Assembly: GCA_028023455.1 (NCBI GenBank)
Contig: JAQFVV010000021.1
Coordinates: forward strand, 2,656,351 to 2,720,350
Origin: Epiperipatus broadwayi
Taxonomy: Eukaryota > Onychophora > Udeonychophora > Euonychophora > Peripatidae
DNA length: 64,000 nucleotides
Reading direction: 5' to 3'
Position numbers and translations under genes: made by a program
Notes under the pieces: generated by a model
Told to the model about the DNA's origin: nothing
What the model saw: only the letters and a program-made list of their open reading frames with translations
Databases searched by the model: none
Shown: in pieces, positions 46,488 to 58,429 of the stretch
Numbering within the stretch: position 1 is the stretch's first letter
Layout of the letters: every line of letters starts with the position of its first letter

Positions 46488-47345
46488 TCCCCCAAATCTA
46501 AAATTAAACCAGACCAGCATAAAAATAATATTAAAACACAACCTAAGGTTTCACTGCTACAAGCAGACTTCTCAAGTGTAAAGAACTACAAAAAAAAAAC
46601 CACACATTATATATACTATAAAAAACTACCCACAAATCCATTCACTTCCCATCCACCCTTAATATTAAAAGAACTCTTAAATAAGTTAATTGCTTCAGAA
46701 TAATAAACTTTCAATAATAAAGACTCTTTAATTCTTCTTTTGATTTCATTTCTCTCAAAGAAGACAACCTTAGCTTCATCAAAATCAATAGTGTGGCCTG
46801 TATCTTTTTCATGGACATACAAAGCAGAACTAAGATATCTATTTTTAGAAAGACTATTCCTGGTGTGGTATATTTTATTCCTTGTTTATTTTGTAAGAAG
46901 GTTTACATAGGTCAGAGTAGTTTGAGTTTAAATGAAAGAATAAAGGTTCATAAAAGTAGAGTTAAAAATAGATATCTTAGTTCTGCTTTGTATGTCCATG
47001 AAAAAGATACAGGCCACACTATTGATTTTGATGAAGCTAAGGTTGTCTTCTTTGAGAGAAATGAAATCAAAAGAAGAATTAAAGAGTCTTTATTATTGAA
47101 AGTTTATTATTCTGAAGCAATTAACTTATTTAAGAGTTCTTTTAATATTAAGGGTGGATGGGAAGTGAATGGATTTGTGGGTAGTTTTTAATAGTATATA
47201 TAATGTGTGGGTTTTTTTTGTAGTTCTTTACACTTGAGAAGTCTGCTTGTAGCAGTGAAACCTTAGGTTGTGTTTTAATATTATTTTTATGCTGGTCTGG
47301 TTTAATTTTAGATTTGGGGTAGTTTTGATTTTATATTGACTAGTT
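46488..47345. mobile_element. Penelope-like element 3: inverted GIY-YIG pair
   Basis: Left arm 46488-46848 and right arm about 46963-47330 are near-perfect inverted copies. Only the right copy continues upstream (46849-46962) into the GIY-YIG core. The arms encode the same peptide on opposite strands (46616-46822 minus; 46793-47191 plus). The outer ends CAAAACTCCCCCAAATCTAA and TTAGATTTGGGGTAGTTTTG are complementary but for a single-base difference. (AT)n tracts adjoin both sides (46387-46474 and 47369-47393). Younger than its sibling at 42.8-43.4 kb. Confidence 0.87.
46793..47191 (+). pseudogene. PLE GIY-YIG endonuclease C-terminal fragment, intact frame
   Basis: The 132-residue frame begins by chance inside the inverted arm. 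From about residue 23 it reads PGVVYFIPCLFCKKVYIGQS, SLSLNERIKVHKSRVKNRYL, then HEKDTGHTIDFDEAKVVFFE and RNEIKRRIKESLLLK. GVVYFIPC...C..VYIGQ(S) is the GIY-YIG core with the PLE-typical CX2C between the two half motifs; the basic arginine/lysine helix and HEKDTGH follow. The terminal GGWEVNGFVGSF precedes the stop. The frame is undamaged, so the copy is young, but it lacks the RT. Confidence 0.87.
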
Positions 47346-47368
47346 TAGCTTTATGCTTGTAATGTTTA

Positions 47369-47393
47369 TATATATATATATATATATATATAT
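47369..47393. repeat. (AT)n microsatellite
   Basis: Short AT array directly following PLE 3. Confidence 0.9.
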
Positions 47394-47399
47394 TTCATA

Positions 47400-48080
47400 T
47401 AAATCAAAAAAAAAATAGAAATCTTATATATATAAGCCATCTGTGGACATATATATATATATATAAACTATTTACTGCTTAATGAATACGATTTCTAAAT
47501 ATAAATAAACCTGTGTAATATTAATTTAAATATAAACAAAGAGAAAACAAAAAATATCGAAAATGGAAAAATTACTAAAAACATAATTTTGAAAATATAA
47601 TTTTTTTCTACAGTGCAGGTTTTTTCATACCTGCACTTCTATATGTAATATATAGGAGGTGTGAACTCAGACTTTTACATGACCCTCATAATTGAAAAAC
47701 TAAAATAAATTTTAAAAAACATAATGACTATATTCTGAAGTACTTTTGGAGAGATTTGAATTAGGCAGACTTTTAAAAATGATGTTTAAAAGTTTAGCAA
47801 GTATAAAATGAAAAACATTTTTTATTTTGTTGATACATTTTTCTAATAGATAACACAAAAATACTATTCACATTAATATTCAGTTTTGAATGAATACTTT
47901 TATTACATTTCATTACACTGACTCATACTTTTTTTTATAAGAACCTCTCTAGAAAGTTATAAAACACAAACTTGAAGATGATAAATAACTCTAATAACCA
48001 AACAAAATGAAAACCAAACTTGCATAAAACATAGTTGAAAAATGATAGTATTATCAAGAGATTTAGCAGTTTATAATATT
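47400..48080. other. AT-rich intergenic DNA
   Basis: Nothing recognised. A short palindrome (GTGCAGGTTTTTTCATACCTGCAC) lies near 47613. Confidence 0.5.
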
Positions 48081-48099
48081 GTCAAGAAAATAAAAATTT

Positions 48100-48315
48100 A
48101 AACTGGGTACCTGATGATGACAAAGATTTTTTAATATTAATGTTGCTTTGCTGACATCTAGCTTGTGAAAGGTTCCTGTGCATATGCATGGTGAACAGAG
48201 CCACCCAGTGGCTGGAAGAAGCATTTCTGCTTTCAGGGGCCCTTACCCTGTATGTTCTGTGTGTTAACACAGAAACAGAGCCTCTAGCAGCCATCGTGCA
48301 CCTCCTCCACGAGTA
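48100..48315 (-). repeat. GC-richer block, possible dispersed repeat
   Basis: A sharp change of composition (GCCACCCAGTGGCTGG, CAGGGGCCCTTACCC, CACCTCCTCCACGAG) within AT-rich DNA. A 70-residue minus-strand frame contains RTYRVRAPESRNASSSHWVA. No domain recognised. It could be a fragment of a GC-richer repeat or a fossil exon. Confidence 0.4.
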
Positions 48316-48319
48316 CCAA

Positions 48320-48705
48320 AATTTATAACAAAATAATAAAAATCTTTAAAAATTTTAGCTATTTAATACTTTTTAAATAACCTGATCAAATAAAATAATT
48401 ATTATAGATTTATATGTTTAATGTTTTTATTTTGTATCAATGTATATATGAAACCTAACTCCATACACAAACATCCACAAGCACAGGAAACTCAGACTAC
48501 CCTCTCTTACTATGCAAGTATTTAGAAAGATAAAAACACCTCAATATTTACTCCCATGTTGACAATATGTTATATGTATACAATGGAGATGTTATCTCTA
48601 CTATACTTTGTTCCAATCCCCCTCACATTCAACATACATATTGTATAATAGTTCATATTTTATTTTTAAACAATGATTAGAAAAGATTAATTGTTTATTG
48701 AACTG
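48320..48705. other. AT-rich intergenic DNA
   Basis: No feature recognised. Confidence 0.45.
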
Positions 48706-48711
48706 CAAGTT

Positions 48712-49810
48712 TACAGTACTTTACAAATGCACATATATATAAACCCTTTTTTCACATATAGAGCTCACAAAATAAGCTTTCAACAAGCTATGCAGAATAT
48801 CCTCAACCGTAGACTGTTTTCTGCTACTGGTGCCATCAGTGAGATGCCAGGATATTCAAGCATTAGATTAAAAATACCAGAACAAGCCCAGCACTTTATC
48901 TAATGTATAACTATTAAATAGAAAATCTGATATTTTCATAATCCATATGTCTTCCAATCCAGCTATCTAACTTAAATAACCATATGGGACTGAACTAAAT
49001 TCAGATACAACCATATACTAATAGCTTTAGCAATATAAAATTGCCAAAGCCTTAATAGCAAAAAATAAAATTACAAAAAAATCAAGCCAGCTGTTAAGGC
49101 TTTGGTGATTTTATATTGTTAAACCATCTGAACTTAGTTCAATCCCATTTGGCTATTGAAGTTAGATAGCTGGATTGGAAGACATATCAATGTCTGAAAA
49201 TTTCAGATTTTTACTTAATAGGCATATATTAGATAAAGTGATGGGCTTGTCCTGGTATTTTTAATCTAATACTTGAATATCCTGGAACTTCACTAATGAT
49301 GCCAGTAGAAAAAAACAGTCTGAGGTTGAGGATATTCTGCAAAGCTTGTTAAGAGCTTATTTTGTGAGCTCTATATATAACATTTGTAAGCACAAGCATA
49401 TTAAATTAGGTCATGTGTCATCTGACTTCATTTTTTTTGTAATTTTATTTTTTTGCTATTAAGGCTTTGCTGATTTTATATTGCTAAAGCTATTAATAAA
49501 TGTTTTATCTGAACTTAGTTTAGTCCCATATGGCTATTTAAGTTAGCTGGATTGGAAGACATATGGATGTCTGAAAATTTCAGATTTTCTACTCAATAGT
49601 TATACATTAAAAATGTGTTGGGCTTGTCTTGGTATTTTCAATCTATACTTAAATATCCTGACACCTCACTGATTATGCCAGTAGCAGAAATCAGTCTGGG
49701 GTTGAGGATATTCTGCAAAGCTTGTTAAGAGCTTATTTTGCGAGCTCTATATAAAACATTTGTAAATACGAGCTTATTAAATTAGGTCATGTGACATCTG
49801 ACTGATTTTT
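48712..49810. repeat. Three-armed inverted/direct repeat (about 1.1 kb)
   Basis: Arm 1 (about 48712-49050) is inverted relative to arm 2 (about 49085-49400). Arm 3 (about 49435-49790) is a direct copy of arm 2. All contain TGAGCTC or its neighbourhood (AGAGCTCACAAAATAAGC / GCTTATTTTGTGAGCTCTAT), the AGTTAGATAGCTGGATTGGA block and the GTAGCAGAAA...CAGTCTG block. No coding capacity. No reliable target duplication seen. Arms differ by many substitutions, so this is not a fresh duplication. Confidence 0.8.
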
Positions 49811-49819
49811 TTTTATAAA

Positions 49820-51900
49820 CATTTTTTTATATATTTATAGTAGTAATATAAATCAAGATTATAGTATAAACAAAATTTTATATGATAATAATACTATAGT
49901 TATAAATCATAAGTTAAATGGTCACATCTATATATATTTTACTGCATGAATTTTTATTCATGCTTTTATTGGATCAATTAGAATATGAAAAAAAAACTAA
50001 CTATGGTATTTTTATTTTTAAAATAAACTAAATAGTAAAATGGCTGATTTTTGTACTTATGAAATAGGCTCTAGGCAATATTCCTTTGTGTTCAATAACT
50101 TTTTTATTTTATAGAAATATAATACTAAACTTGTTATCAACAAATTATGATCTTTTTAATAGTTATGACATTTTGAAAACAGTATCAACTTTTAGTATAT
50201 TCTAAAATTTTATAAAACCTTTAGCATTACACTCAGAAAATATTTTGTTATATGAAATACAGCATATCAAATTGAGAAAGCATAATAAAGGAAGAAAAAA
50301 TGTATGTGGTTTCAACATAAACTGAAGAAAATTTATTAATATATATATATATGTAACTGTGTGCGGTGCTTGAGAAGAATTCATGGCTGCCAAATATAAT
50401 CAAATTTGCCTTTTTCATTGTTTTTTTTTTGTTTTGTTTTTATATTTACATTTTATTTGTTTGCTTTTTTCTTTGGATAGCTCATAATTGAAATCATATA
50501 ATTATATAGAACATAGGTTATAACTCCCTGTGTATAAATAAATACACATAAACACCCATATATAATTAAGAGGAGCAAAGCAGTTTTCCTCAGCTATGAA
50601 TAAATAGCATGCTAAATTTTGTGGAAAAAAATCAAAAATAAAATGAATTCATGAATTTCTCAGGGTTTTAATGTATATAAGCTTACCTTTGTCATTATTG
50701 GAAAAAACATCCAATTGAAATATGGCTTTTAATAAGTATTGCATTAATAATACCTCGTTCAATATTTAGAGTGCTATTACTTTTTTCTTCACAATAATGC
50801 ACACACACATATATATATATATATATAATAGTAATTAACTATTACATACAGTCTTTCAATCTGTGGACTTTATATAATAGGTAACTCCCATTATATTTAT
50901 TATTTTTATTATTATTACAATAGTTTTTAATTAACGAACATTTTATTTGTACTATATATAAATATAATCAAAATACTCTGGAATAGACTCTTCATTATTC
51001 AATATATATATATATATATAACCAGCTTGCACGAGTGTATGCTATTCCGAATAGCATTTAACATAAATCTTAAGGGATAGTTATAAATATGTATTTAGCT
51101 ATATTAAGTTCATGCTTACATTTATTAAATTCTACTTAATTATTGAAAACAAAATTATTAAAAGAGGGATTATATCACATTTTTGTAAAGTTGATTATTA
51201 ATCTAACAATCATTAAATGTCGTATTCCAGATGGGCTGATATATTAATTTCACTCTGAATTTTCACTAATGTTGACATCAAAAGCTACAAGAATAGGTGG
51301 ATCCATTCTATTCTTGATCCTTGATCATTTGGTCAATATTTAGAATGTTATTTATTCATAGCCTGAGGGATACTGGCTTTCTCCTCTTAATTACATATAT
51401 ATATTAAGCAATGTTAATTTTATTTTTACATTTATTAAACACACACATGCATGCGCACACACACACACTTATATATATGAAAGAGAAACAATGCATAATG
51501 CTAGCTGAATTCAATATAAATTTTCAGTGTAGTGCTAAAATTTGAGGTTTTCTTATTTTAAAGGATAAGTATGACTGGAATGATATAGCTATGGGGTGTT
51601 TCAAATATATATGTATATTGGCTAATAATATCTGAGTTGTATTTAAAATTAACTATTAAGTTATACTTTGTGTGAATTGTATTTTAATGAACAATCATCA
51701 AATTGTTTCTTATTTTTAATTTTTAATAGACTTAAGCTCTATGATTTTACCACTTCTACTTATCTTTTTTTTTTTTTTGGTTGTTTTAAAAATGATGTAT
51801 TAAGGTTTACAATATATAATCAGATTTAATTAACAAAATAGCAAAGTTTGTTATTAAAAGGTGTTTCTTGACAACTGATTTTAATAATCACTCTTATGAA
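49820..51900. other. AT-rich DNA with microsatellites
   Basis: (AT)n arrays at about 50341-50353, 50809-50828 and 51001-51020; (CA)n at about 51441-51470. 50180-50340 repeats 600-735 of this window (TTTAGCATTACAC..AGAAA, ATGTGAAATAC / TATGAAATACAGCATA...), so both are copies of one dispersed repeat. No gene. Confidence 0.5.
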
Positions 51901-51934
51901 TCTTTGTAATAAATAATTACATAGTGATTTACAA

Positions 51935-52213
51935 TTTATCCAAACTGCTTCAAACACTTTTTAGCAAAACACTTTATTTGTACATATATACACCTACATT
52001 TTGACTGCCTTGCATTCTTCTTCAGAGCAAGTTTATTTTTTAGAAGATCAAAATAAACTTGCTCTGAAGAAGTCTGCAAGTCAGTCAAAACATAGGTGTA
52101 TATATGTACAAATAAAGAGTTTTGCTAAAAAGTGTTTGAAGCGGTTTGGATAAATTGTATTTATAGGATATTACAGCAAAAATAAGGAAAAGTGTGATTT
52201 TGATAATATTTAA
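51935..52213. mobile_element. Hairpin element M (279 bp)
   Basis: Arms about 51935-52036 and 52048-52165 are complementary (tips AGCAAGTTTATTTT and AAAATAAACTTGCT; outer parts AAACACTTTTTAGCAAAACA and complement). About 48 bases of unpaired tail follow. Direct repeats ATAGTGATTTACAA (51921-51934) and ATAGTGATTTCCAA (52214-52227) match at 13 of 14 bases. Each arm holds CTCTGAAGAAG, then a stem, then CAAAA(C/T), a degenerate hammerhead-like core. Confidence 0.82.
52064..52092 (+). ncRNA. Hammerhead-like core in hairpin element (relic)
   Basis: Reads CTGAAGA, one A, GTCTGC, loop, CAGTC, AAAAC. Position 7 of the hammerhead core is free, so CTGAAGA is compatible with CTGANGA. The expected GAAA is CAAAA here, and the stem is imperfect. 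The other arm keeps a better stem half (GGCAGTC on the minus strand). Combined, the two arms suggest an ancestor with CTGAAGA-A-GACTGC...GCAGTC-GAAAC. Confidence 0.3.
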
Positions 52214-52229
52214 ATAGTGATTTCCAACT

Positions 52230-52551
52230 AGTTCATATATAAATTAACAATAATAAAAAAATTTCATTCTTTAATTTAAAATAACATCAATGAACTAATG
52301 TTAAATACCAGCAAAGCTAAAGAATGGATTGGTATCATTGGATTTTTAGTTAATTGATATTTGCATAGCTCAGTGGGAGGTCCTATTATTTTCATTCCTA
52401 AACAAATGATGAAAACATGTGTAAGAGATTATGAGCTGGGCCAATTGATGAGCGCAAGTTCAGCAGTAAAAGCACATCTTGGGAATCATGTATCTTTTTC
52501 ACATGTCTTTGGTCATATGTTTAAAAAAAAATGTGATAAAATAGAAGTTTG

Positions 52552-52584
<33 letters not shown>

Positions 52585-53680
52585 AAGTTTAAAATATATC
52601 CAAAAGAAGGGTATATGACGTTAACATTACAATATGAGTTAAGCGTAAATAGCTTACATATTTGAAAAAGAAAGTGAATTCAAAAATGCAACCAAGAGTG
52701 AGAGACGTTGGTCTTATTTCTGGGCCGCCGATGAATGATTGTGATGTGACTGAGCTAAGGTGAAGGATACATTGATATAAAAATAAAATTTGAATATAAA
52801 TATATATGTATGAGTGTGTAAATATTTTTGTTTTTATTAACCTCATATAAATGTTGATAAAGTAATATTTTTAATCAATTTGGCTTCTATTTTATCATTT
52901 TCTTTTTACTTATATAAGGTTAATTTATGTTATTCCAAATCCTTCATAAAAAATAATATTTTGAAAATCTGTTAATTAAAGATAACAAATGCGTCTAAAG
53001 ATATAAGCATTGATTTTAATTATATGAAGCCATTTTATTTTTGAAAAAGATTTTTTTTAAAAAAATTGATAAAACATTATATTAGTAGCCTTACAAATAT
53101 AAATAATTTGTTTATAATGACAGTATAATTTCTACAAAATTGGAATAGCAAAATCTGTTTTTGACTTGAGTAAAAAAAATTGATTTCTTGTTATGTGTAT
53201 GAGCAACTTATCCAATTATTCTTCTTCTGCCTCTGGCTCCCTAATCGTTGGTCATTATCATCTCTGGATGTTGATTTCTTCTTTTTCTCATTAACACTTC
53301 ATCTTCGTTTTGAATTAAAGGAAATATCTCCAATCTTGAAATATTGATTTATATTTTAAATATAACTGAGGCTTTGACTTGATTTAACATAAAAAATAAA
53401 AAAATACAATAACTAAATAAATTGAAAAAAAAATCATAATCAATGTTATCTAGTAAAGAAATTGTTTTATGGATCACATGCCCAGGTAAATAAAATCAAG
53501 ATAGATAATTTAAGATTTAAAATCCAATAATAATAATAAATGAAATTGTATTTTATTTTTTATTTTTACTGAAACATGAATAAATGTGTATTACTCTTTG
53601 ATGACGGTAACATTCTTCTTTTATAAATTAATTTAAAATAATTTCTATTAATGATAAATACTTCAAACTTAAAAAATTAG
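52230..53680. other. AT-rich intergenic DNA
   Basis: (AT)n followed by (GT)n lies at 52553-52584. The short frames at 52361-52552 and 52589-52846 have no motif. No gene recognised. Confidence 0.5.
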
Positions 53681-53699
53681 ATTATTATGCATTTTAAAA

Positions 53700-53954
53700 T
53701 ATTATATATATATATGTGTGTGTGTGCTATACGCACAGATAAAGAAGCTAGTATATATAATCGAAAGCAAATATAAAATACTATTTTAGCTGAGCGCTTC
53801 CGAGAGACTTCTTGCTCTCATATTCAACAAGATAGTAGCTATGCATATGAGAGTAAAAAGTCTCTCGAAAGTGCTCAGCTAAAATAGTATTTTATATTTG
53901 CTTTTGATTATATATACTAGCTTCATTAACTGTGCGTACAGCACATATATATAG
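53700..53954. mobile_element. Hairpin element K (255 bp) with 14-bp target duplication
   Basis: Perfect direct repeats TATGCATTTTAAAA lie at 53686-53699 and 53955-53968. Arms of about 95 bases (about 53715-53812 and 53858-53953) contain AAATACTATTTTAGCTGAGC and complement. The loop reads GTAGCTATGCATATGAGAG then CTCTCGAAAGTGCTC. The same loop pattern (CTATGAATATGAGG...CCTCGAAAGCGCT) occurs in hairpin J at 11.5 kb, although the arms differ. Microsatellite AT/GT bases lie within the left end. Confidence 0.87.
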
Positions 53955-53969
53955 TATGCATTTTAAAAG

Positions 53970-55585
53970 TAATTATTAAGGTAATCTGCAGATTGAAGTG
54001 GCTCTTTAAATTATTAAATCGTCAAAGTCGAGGATATTCAATCCTTTGGCATCTCTAAACCACATTGAAAAAAGAAGAGTTGTCTTGGGTTCACATTAAA
54101 TGCACAAAGATAACCAAAAGCTGATAAGCAAAAAAAAAAAAAAGGTTCAGTTCATAATTTTTGTGATATCCTGCTACTGTAAGTAAGCAAAAAAGTTCTC
54201 ACATAATAATCCTAACTATGCAGTAGTCCTTTCAGAGAGTCTATAAAATCATTCAGTAGGTTCCATGTTTGTGATTACTAATATAGAAAATGTATTATCT
54301 AAATGCTAAAACATCACTCATATTGTAGTTCTATGTTTTTTTATTATAAAAAAGGGCAAAGTAAATAGGATATTTGGCATTGGGTTTGGGAGTTTCGGTA
54401 TCATTTTAAGTCATATTATGACAGACAATCATAAAAAAATATAATGTTTTAAAGGAAGATTACAATTTTGAATTGGGCCACATTTATAGTCATCCTGGGA
54501 TGCATGTAACCCACAAGTCAGTCAACCAAGTCACTTTCAGGCTCTTCTCCATTCATGCTGTATTTATTGATGAAATGTCCCACCTGCATTTATGTTTCCA
54601 ATGGTTATGTTACAAAGATTACTGAAATCTCAAATATTGATTTTTTATAAATATGTAATTTCAGGCTTCAAGAATGTGAGGTATTGTACTTAATTATTTT
54701 TGAAGACTTGTATTGTATAATCCTCTTGATTAACAAAAAAAAAAAAACAATCTTAAATAATTTGCTATAGGACAATGCTCTTTTTACCATTCTCCAAAGG
54801 AAAAAAAAGAATAGAAAAAGAATTAAGCACCACCTTGATTCACTATAAGCATCTGGAACTTCTTTAATTCTTTTTTTCAAGAATTTGTTTTCTAGATGAC
54901 AATAATTAGTAATTACCCATTTGATAACTATAAATAGCTAGATTGTCCATATGCCAATTATCTAAACTCTCTTATACATTCTTAGTCACATATAAGATAA
55001 AAAAAGTTCTGTTTTTGCTTATATTCAACCCAAATTTGTATTTAGAGTAAAACTGGTACAATATTCCCATTAAGGTGTCATAGATATTTTTATGCTCTGC
55101 ACTAGTGACACCTATTTTTATTTTAGCTGCTCTAACATATTTTCAGCAGTGCTAACAAATGAAAATTAAAGCTGATAATCAATGAAAAAACATGTAATGA
55201 ATCATTTTATCTTAAAAAAATGAAAATCAATAATTGGAAAATTAATATAAAAATAGAAAACATTGTTCTGTATATATATAAAGTTTTTGTTGTTAGAATA
55301 CAGAGTAAAATTCTAGTCAAAAATATTATTTAATTGCTGATTTATGTATTATTTATTTAAATGAGTTGTTAAATGAAAGTTGTTCTGTTAAAATGGTATA
55401 AACTTTCAGAGAAAATAAATTCCTGCATTAGATTTATTGATAATGACAGGACATGAAGAAAACACACTTTCATTAGCTGCAAAAATTTAAAACTGGAACA
55501 AGCTCTTGAAATGACTATAAATAAAATTAGCTAAAGCAATAAAATTATATAAAACGAACGAAAGTTGTATTGCAGGTGATAAAGA
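53970..55585. other. AT-rich intergenic DNA, nothing recognised
   Basis: No coding or structured repeat found; the 70-codon minus-strand frame at 54668-54880 is F/K-rich noise. Confidence 0.5.
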
Positions 55586-55590
55586 AACTG

Positions 55591-56320
<730 letters not shown>

Positions 56321-56359
56321 GGTTGGTCGGTCAGCCGGCAGGCAGGCAGGCAATGATTT

Positions 56360-57690
56360 CTTCTGTGATTATAAAGTTAGTTTTAAGAAAGATGCTTGTT
56401 AAATATTTGTCTGAATTGACTTGAAAGGATACAAGATTTAAAATATAAAACAGTGGATTCAATGCCGATTATCTAGGATAGACATTTTTGAAAAGTAATA
56501 ATATAAAAAAGAAGAGATAACAAAAAAAGTTATTTATTGAGAAAAATAAAAATTGAAAAGGCTTGTATAATTTGGGGAAGTAGCCCATTGATAGAGTGCT
56601 AGATTCCGGAACTCAAAAGTCCATGAATTGAGGTTCAGCTTTATCATTTTCAATGTTTGAACTGCTGATGAAATTCTGAGTCCTGCTTAGAAAATCCAAA
56701 TTTAATAAATCATCATCATCATCATCATCTGTAAGGCTTATATACATATATATTAAAATTTGTATTTATGTCTGTATCTTTGCTGCGGTAATTCATTCTA
56801 TAAATAATTAGTTTTATATTGATTCTTTTTTATGGAGCTTGTTTTTAAGGTATACTTATTACCTTGGTTTTTTTTTTAGTTCAAATAAAATATATTCTCT
56901 TTGAGAAAGCTGCTTATGTAGTGAAGGGTCATATTTTTTTATAAATATAAATTAATTCTGGTTTGATAAATATCACTTGGTCAAGAAAGATAATAAGCCG
57001 GCTTTTCCCCCAGACCTCTATTGCCATCATTTGTTATTTTCTAACTATCTTTTATTGTTATAGTAGTTTTATATGAAGAAAAATTTGTCATAAAATATAA
57101 ATAGCCTTATCAGTTTGAAAGTTTGATAGATGAAGTAAATTTATGAGTTTTTTTTTTTTTCAAATGTAACATGTTAACTCTTTTTGTATTCAAACCTTCT
57201 TTAATGTTTCTCACTTTTTTTCTTCTCACTCATTTTATACATTAAGTGTTGAGCTGATAATATATAAACAACATCATATCGATTCTTGATTAACATACAA
57301 GCTAAATAAATTCCATTCTGCCAAACGTACGTTTGTACATATGTATGTGTCAAAAAAGATTTCTTATTATTAAGTATTATATAGGGTATATGAGCACAGA
57401 CTTTCACCCCACCCACCACTCTCCACTCTGTCTCATAACACTGATACACTTAATATATACCCTATATATTACATATATAGACACAGGTATATAATAAGCC
57501 TGTGTTTCAGTTATTACTAGGTATTCTAACAAATTTAATTTGCGCCTCGGCTACACCTGTATATATGTATAAATACTAAAAGGCCCCTTTATGGTTTAAA
57601 AGAATATAGATTCACAGTTTAAAATCTCCTAATTAAAGCTCAATGCATTAATTTGTGCTATAATGTCACATAGTCTCCTAACCACTAATC
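56360..57690. other. AT-rich DNA with decayed tRNA-like and dispersed repeats
   Basis: 56578-56640 (GTAGCCCATTGATAGAGTGC then GAGGTTCAGCT) has degenerate box A/box B spacing, a likely old SINE. (CATCAT)n lies at 56708-56728. 57365-57475 resembles 44230-44345. No gene. Confidence 0.45.
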
Positions 57691-57720
57691 ACATGATTGC
57701 TTATTTAGGACAGATATTTA

Positions 57721-58416
57721 ATCACTAAACATCATATGATCACTGTTCTTTATGCTTACATAAACTGCTTACACAGAAGCATTAAAACCTAAGATTTAGG
57801 TGCAGTGCTCTCACGTACAAAACTCCTCACTGATGAAAGACATAAGCTAGAAAACAATCTGGGGATATTGGATGAATAGGCACTAGATAGGAACTTTATA
57901 CACAAACCTTCTTGCATTTCATTGATTACTCTGGTTTGTACTGAATGTGGCACTACTGTATGCAGAGTGTGGCTTCTGTGTAAACAGTTTGGGTAATCAT
58001 AAAGTTTAGTGCTTTAATACCAAGCCTGGCCAACATGGTTATAGTGACTGTTGTTATTAAAAAATCAAAGACACCAAAAGGGATGGATGCTGAATTTAAT
58101 TCAGATCTATATGAATATACAAGCTAATGAGTTTCAATTGAAAACATTGTTGTGTTTTTATTTTAGACTCAAAGCTTTATAGTTAGACAAAAGGTAAAAA
58201 GTGGTTGCTGGGGGGTTGCATTAGATCCTAAGATCTAGGTGCAATAATCTCAGGTCCAATGCTCCTCATTGACAAAATCCACAAGTTAGAAACTAGTCTG
58301 GGGATATTGGATGAGTAGGCACTAGATAGGGATTTTATGCACAAACCTTTCTGCATCTATTGATTACTCTGGCTTGCATTGAGTGGTACTACTATATGGA
58401 GAATTTTTGCCTCTGT
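57721..58416. mobile_element. Foldback family T, copy F (696 bp)
   Basis: Both halves contain CTGGGGATATTGGATGA.TAGG and TTGATTACTCTGG. The two are in the same orientation and an inverted X block (CATCATATGATCACTGTTCT) lies at the left end, so this copy is partly direct and partly inverted. Flanking GGACAGATATTTA (57708-57720) and GGACCCATATTTA (58417-58429) match at 11 of 13. Older than copies B, D and E. Confidence 0.75.
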
Positions 58417-58429
58417 GGACCCATATTTA

